This document shows positions 26,657 through 39,260 of a stretch of DNA of 64,000 bases, piece after piece. Both the position numbers and the translations under genes were made by a program. How positions within the stretch are numbered: position 1 is the stretch's first letter; each line of letters begins with the position of its first letter. Source of the stretch: Lottia gigantea (Eukaryota; Mollusca; Gastropoda; Lottiidae); contig NW_008708401.1 in the NCBI RefSeq assembly GCF_000327385.1, positions 2,811,165 to 2,875,164 on the forward strand, read 5' to 3'. The notes under the pieces are model-generated. The model was not told the DNA's origin. It saw nothing but the letters and a program-made list of their open reading frames with translations, and did no database searches.

Positions 26657-29600
26657 CTAGTGACGAGCCTTAATCCAAGTCGGCTGCGATGAACAAAGTC
26701 TTCTCAGAACGTATCGCCTTAACACATTATCTAGTTTATATGACGTCATACCAACAAGTTGTACCAAAAGTGAGAAGCTGAATATTCCCGCCAAAACATA
26801 GCAGATGACGTCAGTGTCTATTACTAGGTATATTGATGTTAGCATTGAAAACCAAACTGTATTGAGAATCACCATCGCTAAAACACAACGATTCCTTAAA
26901 ATAAATAACCGATTCTGTAGCGTTTCTTTATCTTTACCAACATTAACTTCTGTGCCTAGAATAGTTGATTGAAGCGTTTCCCAGAATTGACTTTCAGATT
27001 TCAGTTTTGTTGATCCTGTATCGGCCAGCATCTGCAGGTTTTTAGGTCTAATAATGGTGACATCTGTGTTATTTTCTTCGTTTCCAGCAACTGAAAAAAT
27101 AACCGAATGCCGTTACTTATAAGTTAAATACAAAGTTTTCCACCCCATCATTTGACTGTCAAATGGAAAATAATACAAATGTAACATTGCATGTCCAAAC
27201 GAAAAAATAGATGTATAGAGGTGAGTCCTGTCAAAAAGTAGAGGAATGGGTGTAGAGACATATAATCTGTTTCATTCGAAATTAAGAAAACTTTGTGGTC
27301 CCGTTCTTATTTGACCCATTGATAAGTAACTTTTCTTGTATTACGTAGTTTAGGCCTACTTACCCAGTTCTTCTATGCTGCTGCAACTTTTGATCTTTTT
27401 AGTCTTCTCATTCTTTTTAGGCTGAAAGAAGAACAGTGCGTAAATTAAGTTTTTGTACAGCAACCAACGTGTAATTGTAGATTTTTCATGAAAATATGAA
27501 ATTCATGATATTAGTCGTACAAATTTCGGGAACCCAGGCCTTTCATGTGACCTGTCTTAAATAAGTCCACTTCCCCGATAATATATTTTTGGTATTTTGA
27601 ATAACACTTACCAGCTCACGAGTTCCCCAGGATTGATCTACAATATTAGATACAGCATAGATTGGTAGAATGATAAACATAGCAGGAAATAATACAGCGT
27701 ATATTAAACCATAAATAAGATTTAACCATTCTCCGGGATGTATCAATGCAGCATAAACAACTCCACCAATCAGCAACGGTATTAGGAAATACGGCCGAAA
27801 TTCAACATAACCATCACGAACATCTGGGCAACAGAGAGCAAGTACCAAATAGCACACAAATAACAGTGAAGTAAATGAAGAAAAATATTCCCATTAAAAG
27901 CATATTTATACAAAATCTGTAAACAGCATAGAGTTGTGACTATATCCAACGTTATTTCTTTACTTTACTTTGTGACCTAGGGCATTTCTTGTATGAGACT
28001 ACACCGTATGTTCTCATCCAAGATCAATGTCTACAGCCCAATCTCTCAATAGGCTTGCTTTCAGGTAGAAACCACAGTGTGTTCCGATATCTGTATATGG
28101 ACTGTCTTGGAACCACCCGATGACTTATTTTGCTGCTCAAAAAGGTACAAAAAGAATCACTTACCTTCCATAATGCTTATTGTCATGAAATAAACAAAAC
28201 CAACACTAACAGCTATCATTAAGATTATTGATAAACATAACATAGCCCATGTTGCCCATTTCTGAATCTTCACTGATCCAACACAGCACAATACACAGTA
28301 AGCAACAAATACAATAAACGATATAGGAACCGACCAAACCAATGATAGACCAAATATGGCTTCACACGCAACAAACATGACGAGTAGGGTCGTTGAGGGT
28401 GAGATGAGGACCCACAGGAACATCTGAAGCAATGACAAGATAAAGACGGCGGAGAAGGCAGCATTGCTTCTGACAAGAGATCGAAGATTTTTAAAGATGA
28501 GGACCATGTTAGACAGCTCAGATAACACCCAACGTCGTCTTTGTCCGAGAAACTCCATAAAGGTTTCTGGACAATGGGTGGAGTTACGACAATGATCGAT
28601 ATACTCCAATTTCCAGCCTCTTAACATCATCAATGTACACAACCAACGATCTTCACCTGCAAAAACAACCCCATTGTTAAAGAAATATTTTCATGACTTT
28701 TTACACAAATACATAGAAGAAATAATCTTTCCACCAAAATGTTCACCAAAAAAAGCTCAAAATGAAATTGAGTTTTACGCCCTAGTTTTCTGGAACCTGA
28801 TTAGGATTATAAAGATGGTTCATAAAGGTAAACAGGAAGTAACATTGTATAATAAACTTCCTTCTGTTCTTATTACATGTAGTCCGATTTTCAATTTGTA
28901 TTTTTACCAGAACGTCCAGTTTTAACCCTGCTTTCAGAGGGAATGTGTCGTAATCGACTATCCAATATTTAAACATACCATGATCTTTGACGAGTGCATC
29001 AAAAGCAGAATTGCTGGGTTCCTGAAAAGTTGGCAGAACATCAGCAAGAGCCTTAGCTCGATACAAACTAAAACAACCAGGGCAACAAGTTACTGATCCA
29101 ATAATATTTTGGGATGCTTTAACTAACCAAAAATCTGAAAAACATAAGAGAGAAAGTATTCTTAACATTTAGAAATATAAGAATAAGAAACCTGAAAACA
29201 ACCTGTTATGAAAAACCTTCATAAATACTTCCCCCTTTTAACAAGCACTGTTGCTTACATTTACCTATAATTTTCAGAATCCATAGCCCGAACATTGCCA
29301 TATATAATTCTCACCTTTAGCGTATTCAAATTTTTGGTACCAGACCATGGGCTTTTGTTGACCAATTGGTATAGTTCTTCCGCAAGCAGCTCCCAATGAA
29401 TGATCTCTTTCACAAAGCTCTACTAGGGCACTGACACTTTTGGCGTTAAACTCAGTATCGGCATCAGTAGCAAGTATGTAAACTGGTTCTTCTAGCTTTT
29501 CACATGTAACAGTGAATACATCTTTATGACTCTCCTTTGCCACTATGTCCATTCTCTCACCATTCGGTAGAAAAACAGCTTTACGTTTAGACCATTCTAA

Positions 29601-32545
29601 CTTATGTTTCTCCATACCATGATGAATATTATTAAGATTGGCTCCAAGGACATGTCTCTTGGCCTCTCTTGATCCTGAAACTCCAAGCTGGTTTCTATTG
29701 CGCCCCGGATACGTCTTAAATAGAAAGAGTTCCGAATCATCACTATCTGTACTCTCACTGTTTTGACAGGAATTATTGCTCTCTCTAGAGACAGTATAAG
29801 CATCAGATCCACTTGTTGACGATTCCTCGCTACCACTGTCTTCATCCTCGGCTCGGGTGATGATAATCTGCTCAGGATTAATCGATCTTAAGACACCATG
29901 TGCAGTAGGATTTTGTCCAGTGATGAAACCCGTATTGGTGGACTTGTAGCTTTCCAATACAACCTCTTTATCATCATAAACAAAATCTTTGACGCGACCA
30001 GCTTCATCCAGTTCATATGAGCACCTGTACCTCAGAATGTAGTTCATATACATCACTTGACTCCAGCGCTTTTTAACTTTGAATTTAGATCCATCTTTGA
30101 CATGGACATACACGGGAAAGTCTGCTTTAGGATGCGACAATATTTGGCAGCCGTATGGAGTACGATAAGCTACTAGACTAGATAAAGTGATGTTGAAGGT
30201 GTCCACAAGAAGTGATAGTAGTTGACAGGCATATGAATTTAGACTGTCCAGCTCCATGGCATTGTCCAGAAATATATGAGATTCCACTTTGATGTCTTTC
30301 AATTTTTCGGATGAGAGTAGTTTTTGGAGGCTGATCAGATATCGAGACATTTCAGCTTTATTTTCTCTAAACATGGTGGTACAGATAAACACGTGTTTAT
30401 AACCCGACTTCCGGTTTTCTGTATGTAGACCAGATGAAATAGATCCAATTCCATGATGGTTGTAATTTAGGATTAACGACTGTTCCAAGAACATTTGATT
30501 CCAGCTAAAGTTAAAGAAATTCTCCGAAAACGGTCTTAGAAGAGAACTTGGTGCTTTGATAATCTCAATCCCTGGAACGACAAACGGAATCAGCCAAATG
30601 CAGATAGATAGTGCGGAAGCAGTCCATGATAAAACGTCACTTCCGGATAATTCCCAGATTGCATCGGTGGACACATCTCCCCAAAGGATAATTGTAACCC
30701 CGAATGTAACTAATGGTGATAATAAAGCTGGTAGTCGAACCCCGGGAGTAGTAAGTGACACTTTACACGAGGCATCCGTTAATAGCAACGCCACAACACC
30801 ACAGAAGAAAGCAATAGCGACTGGTAACCAAACCCTGTAGTCATTGGAATGAGTGAAACCTTTCAATAAAAATTCACCCATATCATTTCTGAAGATCTTC
30901 ATTTTGAAAGCCATGAATCCAAGCAATGTTACAGGAATCGTGCATAGCTTTATTATTGTGTAGCTTAAGGAGGCAATCAGGTTTCGTTTAGACTGTTTGG
31001 ATGAACAGATTGAGAGTTTTTGGATCTTTCTTGTCCAAGATGTGGACAGAATCAATAAGACTATAGGTAAAGCGATACACTGTTGTAAATGCATGTTAAA
31101 AGGAGACCACAGAAATATTATAACAGAGATTGCAGCTGGTGCCCAAATATTAAAACAGCTTAGAATCACACCGATACAGAAAATAAATCCTGTACATATC
31201 TTCCTCTCCGCTTTAACCTTGGATTTCACCTGAAAAAGAAAAGACACATACACACACACTTCGAAGCAAAGATCGTAGACCAGTTTTCATGGAAGAAATC
31301 TTATTTCCTTTTTTCTGACCTTCAATAATCAGCGTTTTGTAGATAGCCTGATAAGTTTTGAGATGTGTATTCTCCGAAAGGTATTCTCTGGAAGGATGCG
31401 CATATCACGTATTGGATCTTTAACATAGAATTTGATTATAGTGTTTTTTACCTTAAGTTTCTTAGAGGTACTAACTATCACAGTAATGGTATAAACAGCC
31501 CCTGGTATGCACAGAAGTACTGGCTCGGGAAGTACCACTGAAATTTCACTAGCAAATATAGATACTGCAATACCTTCCATAACACTGCTTACTAATCCCT
31601 GGAATTTTGAAATGACTCATTATTGGAGGGATTGGATAATTACCTGACACTTTGATTATACTATACTTCACTTCACAATTATAATACACTATGAAAAGGG
31701 AAAAAGGAAATCATTAGATGTAATGCACTAATGATTCTGGCAAAGATGATTTTGTGTTATGAAGATATCAGTGGACATAAATGATCATTACACGAAATAC
31801 TTTACACTTACAAGATAAAGCTGAGCTGGTCGTGGTAATTCTTCTTTTCTGGCAGAGCTAATAAATGGTGTATTCCATAAAATATAGAAGAGATTACAGA
31901 GATGTGGAAGTTCTAGTAAAATACACACTATAATATACCTAAAAATAAAAAAAACAACAATTTTTCAGCATTTGTTCTTACCTGATGTTATACGGTGAGA
32001 GCTATGGCATTCTTAACTTCAACTTTTGCATATTTTTCATATGAGCTCTTGGCTTTTAATATAGATATATCCACTTGTGCAATTGTAGCTTTAATCAATT
32101 GGTTTCTATTAGCTACTTTTGATCTTCTTTGCTGTAGCTACAGCATCAAAGGCTTCATTCTTCCAAACGTCTCGACAATCCATTTATCAAATTGTTTGCG
32201 GAACGAAAAAATCCTTACCAGGTAGCTGGATGTATTTGTTCGTATTTATAAAGTCTTAACAACCATAACAAACAAACTTTAGCCGAGACCAAAACACCAA
32301 TCATTGCCAGGAACAACCAGACTGAAACTGCCGACTGAAACAAAAATGATATCAAAAGTGTTGACATTAATAAGTGGAATAATTCAGTTGGAAGCGAGTT
32401 GAATTGACGTCGATTAATTTTGGTGAGACTGAACGCTGCCCTTTAAGGTAATTATTCTAATTCCACGGCAAGTGCTTTCGTTCCAGTAACTGAATCTTGT
32501 TTTACTTACCAGCCATTTTATATTGTGGCCCACACCACCGGCCAT
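26657..32545 (-). CDS. Chitin synthase (metazoan family 2 glycosyltransferase)
   Basis: Polymerises GlcNAc from UDP-GlcNAc into chitin at the plasma membrane. Minus-strand coding exons: 32510-32545, 32219-32334, 31812-31938, 31452-31598, 29315-31229, 28979-29134, 28165-28656, 27612-27823, 27364-27421, 26657-27090. They splice in frame to 1230 aa. The ATG at 32545 is the first after an in-frame TGA in the same exon, whose acceptor is at 32578. About ten membrane helices precede the catalytic core. Core motifs in order: CTTMFRE (425-431), KRWSQVMYM (529-537), DAD in ATDADTEF (731-733), GAACGR and PMVWYQKFEYA (755-779), CCPGCFSLYR, GEDRW (833-837), QRRRW (871-875), then C-terminal helices and SWGTRE (1061-1066). 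It lacks the N-terminal myosin head of some molluscan chitin synthases. The segment between VMYM and DAD is ~155 residues longer than in insect enzymes and rich in Ser/Asp/Glu. It may act in shell, radula or gut chitin. Confidence 0.95.
28758..28800 (-). mobile_element. Truncated SINE tail in chitin synthase intron
   Basis: The plus-strand form GAGTTTTACGCCCTAGTTTTC matches the 3' tail of the SINE at 15431-15691, in the same orientation. It lies in the intron between the exons at 28165-28656 and 28979-29134. Confidence 0.5.
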
Positions 32546-32578
32546 TTCTTTTACCACTTGATGTCAGTGGGCAGTCAC
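32546..32578 (-). other. 5' UTR part of the first coding exon of chitin synthase
   Basis: A TTTTAG acceptor ends at 32579 on the minus strand. The 33 bases before the ATG hold an in-frame TGA. The acceptor implies at least one non-coding exon further right, which I could not place. Confidence 0.6.
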
Positions 32579-35500
32579 CTAAAATAGAATCTGAAGTTTG
32601 AAAAAGATAAATTAGTTGACAATATATATTGTATTTGTCTTTGCCTCTTATATAGTTTGTTATTTATGTGTAGTTGTTGTGAAGTTCTTTGTTATCCATA
32701 ATCAACTCCTGAACGAACGTTCAGAATGAATGCTTACTATTTTCGAAACACCTGATGGTTCTTCTCTTCCCTTGAGGAGGTTACTACCATACAACGTTTA
32801 CTCTCGATTTTGCCATTCTTTGGTTTTATTCAGGAATGAACAAAAGAATGAGATAGCGACTCTTAGCGTGTTTACTATTTTAACTATAAATCTATCTTAG
32901 TCGCTATCATTGCTCTCAAACTTGCAGTTCAAATATTCAACTCTGCTATTTTGTTATTTTGACATTTTCTTTTCCTAATCTAAGTGCATCTTGAAGAGGA
33001 TTTTTTTACGTTCTTAAACTTTGTTTTTCTTAAAGAGGAGGCCAAACTTGGTTACATAGATGCTTTTCCGGTATGATCCTCCGAAAAAGGGGCAGAAGTG
33101 AAGCATCATTAATATGGCCTTTGTATTTTAATGTTGGCTCTTTTATAGCTTTGCAGAATTTCCATATCCTGGATCAAAGATGATAGAAAAAAATGACACA
33201 GTATGTTTTTCCATCAAGATAGAGCGGCGGCTATCGGAATCTCGGTTGATTGGTCACGTCAATAAAGTATCATCAGCAAATTTTTCTGATTCATAACAAA
33301 ATGCCTATCAGATTCCTTTGCCGCTGGTGTGACTAATTGATTCTCTTTGAGCTGTTTTGGACGAACAGAACGAATTAAATACCTCTTTGGACATAGATTC
33401 GCTGCTTTATGAGGTTATTGGCCCTTTGGACACGATTCAATGAATTCGATTACGAGACTTATTGTTGACAATGAGATTAGGTGACAAAAATGCTAAAATA
33501 TATCTTTAAATGTATCCATAAAAATACAACTCAGCAAGTTGCCTAATTTGATGGGAAGTGAAAAGATGACGTTTGTCAAAGGTCATTGACTTGATGACAA
33601 TGAATGTAAAAAACATTAAAGACCACCTCAATGAAAATGGCTGGCCCAATTCCAATGTTAATATCGTCTATCAACTGTTACACCTACAATACCACCTGAT
33701 TTCTCTAAAAATTATCTCCAAGTTTATAATTTAATGCATATATTACTCTATATTTTACGAAGTTCGAAACATCATCTTCAATGGTCATGGTTGGCTATTA
33801 GGACGTTGTGGATTTTTAATTTTGAATAGGTACCTCTTTTTTTCATCACATTTTGTGTTAATGCACCCTTGCATCACCCTTATATGGCAAATCGTATGTT
33901 TATTTCCAAGTTATCTAAGAAAATAGCATGTGCATTCGAGCGATTGGTTTACGACTTAAACGAATAAGCTTTGTCATTAACTTTCTGTGGTAAAAATAAG
34001 TGTGAACTTAAACAAAACAGATAAAAAACCTAGTTTTATTCTTTAAGTTAAGATTCTTGTTCTTATCTTAATTCTTTTGATTTGTTAACAAGCCAGCGTT
34101 AAGTGAAAGTTCTAAGTCAATAGTAAATATCTAAAGGTAAAGTTTAAACTGTCATTATTATGGTCGGATAGTTGACAAGGCTACGTGGTACCTCAGTGTT
34201 CTAGTATGTCTAGTACTCGTCACTAAGTAGCAGTTAAATATCTACTTATCTTTGATGTTACTCAACAATTTTTTTACTGTGCCCTTATATTTTTTTCTAT
34301 CAGGATGGAGCGATGGTAACTCTTGTTTACTTCGGATAACTTCATTAAGAGTTATGACACTTGCTAAATGTTTATTTCGTATGTATTTAATGTTCTAACA
34401 CACTGCATGCAACCTGTAAATATATACCATACTACCCCTGAATATCGTGGTTATGTTAAATTTCTACCAAAATAGCGAGAATCTTAAGAGGTTAACAAAA
34501 TTTCACGACATGAAAATGTTTGAATTACTAAACGAAGAAATATTTTTAACGAACTGGAGTTGTTAACTACAAATAAAAGAATTCTTTGATATACCTTATC
34601 GGGCAATAACTACTTTTGATCATTCTAAGAAGCAGCTGATGAACAAGATTTGTCTCCCAGGTCTCCTCAGTCTAGAAGCCAAGCTCTTTAAAGCAGCTTT
34701 GGAATTATTTTACAGCGCAATTTTGCGAGACGGTCAACACTATTCTTGTCTATTCCCACAGAAGGCCTACACGTGGTTTTAATGACAAACCGGAAGTACC
34801 TTTTACTGAAGAGTTGAAGATCATATTTCCGCTCAGATAGATTCATTTAAGTCACATCTTACTCCTTATTCCTAAAGCAATTCATCGATTCACTGTCGGG
34901 AAAGCATAACGTCAGAGACGGACGAAGGGCATTGCAATAAACATTCCAAAATTGGCTATCTGCACCGTGTAGGCTAATAACTGTTACACTTGGTGGCTCT
35001 AATTGGTTTGTTATATCGCATAATTGTGTGAAGGTTTCATTTCATCGTTGTTGCGTGCATAGGGACAGTAATAGCAGAATGTAAATATTAACTTTCAATT
35101 GTTGCTTGTGTAGACTTATTCGTGATGTTTTAACATATTGACCCTATGTTTGCTTTGACGTAAAATATAGAGATGAAATAATTCCTATCATTATTGACAT
35201 GGTTACACCCCCACAACACTAACATATTTTCTCTATTCATCATTTTCTACTCGCCGTCTGCTACCTTCTGCGGAAGTCATCAAATATCAAACTTATTTCA
35301 AGAAAGATGTACACATAAAAAAGGTTACGTCAATTTCAGATTGTTAGAAGTTAAAAGTCGTCATTGGTCTGGTAATTAAATGATGTATTGGAAAATATTG
35401 TAGCTTTGTCAAATGAGTCAATGGAAACGGACACTACTCGGCATGTCTGCTTGTCTTCTATTTCCTGTGGTACAGCAAAGCAATCCGTCTTCGTAATAAA

Positions 35501-37464
35501 ACTCTTTGCGTATCCAAATTACAAAGATAGAAGCCTAGCTAGAAACCCTCTCAGGCATACAAAGTGGATGCAATCCAATTTCATTCCAAATTTGGCAAAC
35601 TTAGCAGGGTGGGTTTTAAATCCTAACCATCCCAACCGCTGTTCTTTGAACTGATTTTGCCTTGACAGGAAGTGTCGACATTGACATCTGTATATCATGA
35701 CATTATTAAATGTTTCTACTCTTTCATGTCTGCAATATATACCACAGAGACACAGCAGTTATCCATTAAATCAAAAGAATAAAAAAACTGTAATTTAAAC
35801 TACACGATTATAACCAAAGATGAAATAATAAATATAGTAGGCCTACATGAATAGCATCCACTATGTGCCTCGCCGGGTTGACAAATACTATCAAATTTAG
35901 GAATCAATAAATCAAATGGTGATTATTTGCCTTCGAACGCAACGGATAGTTACTTCAACTAAGCTTTAAATATACATATATATTTCAATATACATGTAAT
36001 ATTTTCTATGTTAAAATGGGTTTTGTCATAAAATTGTCAACACTGACTTTTGCGTGGTCATCGGTTTCTCATCTTGGCAATAATGGTTCGGCATGACGTA
36101 AGCAATAAATGCCTATTCAATAGTGTTAACCGGAAGTGGATACACAAGAACAACGATCAGCTGCGACAGTTTATCAACCATATCATTAATGGTGCTATGC
36201 AGTGTTTAGTGTTGCAATTTTTATGGCATGATTTTATGAGACCTTGCAAATTTGTCGTAGCAAATTACTCTTAGAATTCGGTGAAATTATGAAACATAAT
36301 GTTTCCTCCTATCCTTGTCAGACACACCATTGCTATTGATGTTTATTGGGTCAATATTTGCCAACGAATCTACGTCAACCGAATTGCCTAGCCAGGGTCA
36401 TCGTACATGAATCACATGTGATTAAGTTAGAGAAAGATACCAACATACATGTGTCAAGAACCAGTTAAAACATTTTAAAACTTATTACGCGTTGATTACA
36501 GCATCAAATAGTATTAAATACGTTAGAAAAGCGATTAGCTGTGGAAAGATCCCCACTGATTGTTATCATCACGTCTACAACATTGATCTTAACCTTGAAA
36601 TAATAAGAGTGATTGTCGGGGTTTTGTTAACTTATTTCACGGATTTCTCAGCTTTTTCACCAGTTTTTATTGATTGTCCTTGAAACAAAAGCTCGAATTG
36701 TTACCAAAATGTTAACATAATAGCTAAATAAGTTTTTGATTTTTCTCAAGTCTCTGTCGCTAGTCCAGGGATGTTTTCGTAGGTACGGATGTGTCCATAT
36801 CGACCGTGGTTTGATTATATCCCCTATAGAAAAGACTAGAAAGATTATCCTATACACCTACCAACCATTCAACCAAAAAGTGGAGGCAACTAGAACACAA
36901 ATACAACCCCGCCCTCCCTTCCCGACAATTTCAGATTCATGAATTAAGAGGGTCATATTGTACGCTTTAATTTGTACAAACATATTACTATTAATTAGAA
37001 AATATTACTAGAAAATAGACAGGCAAGATAACTTTAATTACTTTAAATTTGATATATTGCGAATGAGTTGAAGAGGTAGGGTTAATAAGATTCTTTGATA
37101 TCTTTTCATTTGTGGACATGCAGAATTGTTCTATCTTACTCTATATTATTTGGAAAGTGATATATGTCTGTCATAAATGTAATTATTGCAGATATGAAAC
37201 ATATTTGAGATGATTACTTTACAGAAGGATATTAATACTTAGAATTGTGTAACACGCCCTGGTTAAAAACAGACATCCGTGTAGTTCTATAGAACCACAA
37301 CCCCAGTTTGGACACAAATGAGACTGAATATCCAAATATTTGCGTTTGAATCAGTCCAAATTACTTTTCAGAAACGAAATCCGGTGTTTGGGTTGTCTGT
37401 AATTTAAAAGGCCCGTTGTAAACGTATAAATATTACTGATTTCATGCAAAACACACTTTAAACT
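32579..37464. other. Upstream region of chitin synthase, no gene recognised
   Basis: It should contain the promoter and any non-coding first exon of the chitin synthase. A ~34-base segment near 32782-32814 (core TTTACTCTCGATTTTGCC) recurs at 20265-20299. Open frames here (35194-35654, 36050-36942) show no recognisable motif. Confidence 0.4.
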
Positions 37465-37671
37465 TCAAATCAGCGTGACAATGCAAGCACATGTCAAAAA
37501 GAACTGGATATGGTTGTCGATCAGGACGTTGAAATCTGGGAACATCCAGTCGAGCGATGTTGATAGACACTTTTGATATGAGAATTTTGGATCCGATCGG
37601 AGTCTCCTCAAGTAAATAGGAACAATTCCAAGGACCAACACAAAAAGAAGTGGGTAGAGGACTTGCACCAT
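37465..37671 (-). CDS. Possible 68-aa membrane microprotein
   Basis: An open frame with a fair start context (TTTTAAATGG) encodes MVQVLYPLLFVLVLGIVPIY, a signal-anchor-like helix. A basic stretch (RRLRSDPK) and a soluble part ending in a second hydrophobic patch follow. Local composition is less AT-rich than the surroundings. I recognise no family. It could be the first exon of a larger minus-strand gene or chance. Confidence 0.18.
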   Translation of the reverse strand: MVQVLYPLLFVLVLGIVPIYLRRLRSDPKFSYQKCLSTSLDWMFPDFNVLIDNHIQFFLTCACIVTLI

Positions 37672-38543
37672 TTAAAAATACATAATTATATGTACAACAC
37701 TAAGAATTGCAAATTTGATAACATGAACATGATAAAGGCTATATACAGTTGATTTGTAGTCGTAAATATGATGTTCTTAATTTCCCTCCTTCTGTTCAGT
37801 GGCTCCAGCACCACATCGAGAAGAAATGGTACTGAATTACTAATATTAAACCCTAGAGCATTTATAAAACTTTAGAATCAGAAAGAGCATGTCAATCAAC
37901 CAAAGAGTACAATAATTTGTCATTTAACATTAAACTATTAGAAAATCATCAAACGAGTAAAGTATTGTAAAAAAAAAAATATGATATACTGCAATGTAAT
38001 TATGCTAAATGCTTTCGATAAAACTCTTTTTTGGAAAATTTCTTAAAAAGTGATCTTACCTTATAAAGTCTATATATGTTGATGATAGATAAGGTTATAG
38101 GCAAGATATAACATCATTATATACGTTTACCTACACTTTACCTACATCACTAATTAACCAATCAAATAACTGCCTTCACCAATTTAAAGATACCTCACCA
38201 TGTATTCGTGTATACGGGTACGTACGAACCTACTGTGGAAAAGAGTTGATAAGGTTAGCGAGCCAATACTACATTGGTCATCGAAAGCACTGCTAGTCCA
38301 AACGGAATTGTTTTTCTTTTTACACGAAGTACAACCTTTGTGATACCACAAACGCTGAGTGGTTCCTCGAAATATCATGTTTCTTTGTAACGGCTCTTAC
38401 TAACTTTGTGTTTCCCAGAAACCACTCATGTGCAACTGTTGACAACAAAAGCAACTATCACCTGCAAAGGCCACCGCCAAACAAAGTGAGATAATCCTTT
38501 AGCCTTTTCCATTAACTGGGTACTGCCATTCAGCACTCATGTA

Positions 38544-38721
38544 CAGTGGCCCAACTAGATAAGTGAGGGCCCCTGGACTTAATTGGATTGTGGCCTCTCA
38601 TCAATAAATTCTTAAAAAATATATGCTTCTCTTCATTTATTTCTGAAGGTCCCCCCCCCCCCCTTAAGGATGCGAGCCCATGGACTTGGTTCAATCTGTC
38701 CCTATGATAGTTGAGCCACTG
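38544..38721. mobile_element. Short hAT-type MITE
   Basis: The left end is CAGTGGCCCAACTAGATAAG. The right end, read inward on the other strand, is CAGTGGCTCAACTATCATAG, giving 15 of 20 matches. The element is 178 bp. Flanking octamers CTCATGTA and CTGTTGCA match at 5 of 8, an eroded target duplication. A poly-C tract lies inside. There is no coding capacity. Confidence 0.5.
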
Positions 38722-38883
38722 CTGTTGCACCTCTTGAACCACCACTGACCTCATTCGACAACAGAATTACATCTGCCTCTTCAGAACAACCAACCCCTCT
38801 GTAAAAAATTGTCAAAATGAAACAAAATTCACGGCTTCTATTGTGATAATTCACCTGTATGCAACGACCTAAAAACCATTAAG

Positions 38884-39260
38884 TCATCTATGGGTCTCAA
38901 ACGAAGGCGTGGCAAATTTTGTAGTCAGAGCAATCGACCCCTCAACAATACACTTGTATTTGTCAACTGCTGTCAAAAAAGCACGGCATCCATAATGATA
39001 TCTCACTTGTACAATATAATGCAGGAATGACATGACCTATGCAACTATCGAACCATCTGTGGGTATCCAACGAGGGTATAGCAAATTTTGTAGTCAGAGC
39101 AATCGCCCCCTCAGCAATACACTTGTATTTGTCAACTGCTGTCAAAAAAGCACGGCATTCATAGTGATATCTCACCTTGTACAATATAATGCAGGAATGA
39201 CATGACCTATACAACTATCGAACCATCTGTGGGTATCCAACGAGGATATAGCAAATTTTG
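38884..39260. repeat. 170-bp tandem repeat, about 2.3 copies
   Basis: Units start at 38884, 39053 and 39223 (the last truncated at ~39260 after GCAAATTTTGTGG). Units 1 and 2 are about 90% identical by eye, sharing the CTTGTATTTGTCAACTGCTG and GCAGGAATGACATGACCTAT blocks. A more diverged partial copy precedes them at ~38835-38883. The array accounts for the repeated minus-strand open frame here, which is not a gene. Confidence 0.88.

Noticed and set aside
28782-28978. Open continuation of the chitin synthase exon past 28979
   Set aside because: The GTATGT donor at 28978 joins in frame to the GEDRW exon, which restores the family core. The read-through is intron and contains a SINE tail.
30556-31233. 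Plus-strand open frames opposite the large chitin synthase exon
   Set aside because: Shadows of the minus-strand coding exon.
38963-39214. Minus-strand 83-codon frame with an internal repeat
   Set aside because: It is the 170-bp tandem repeat read through, with no protein feature.
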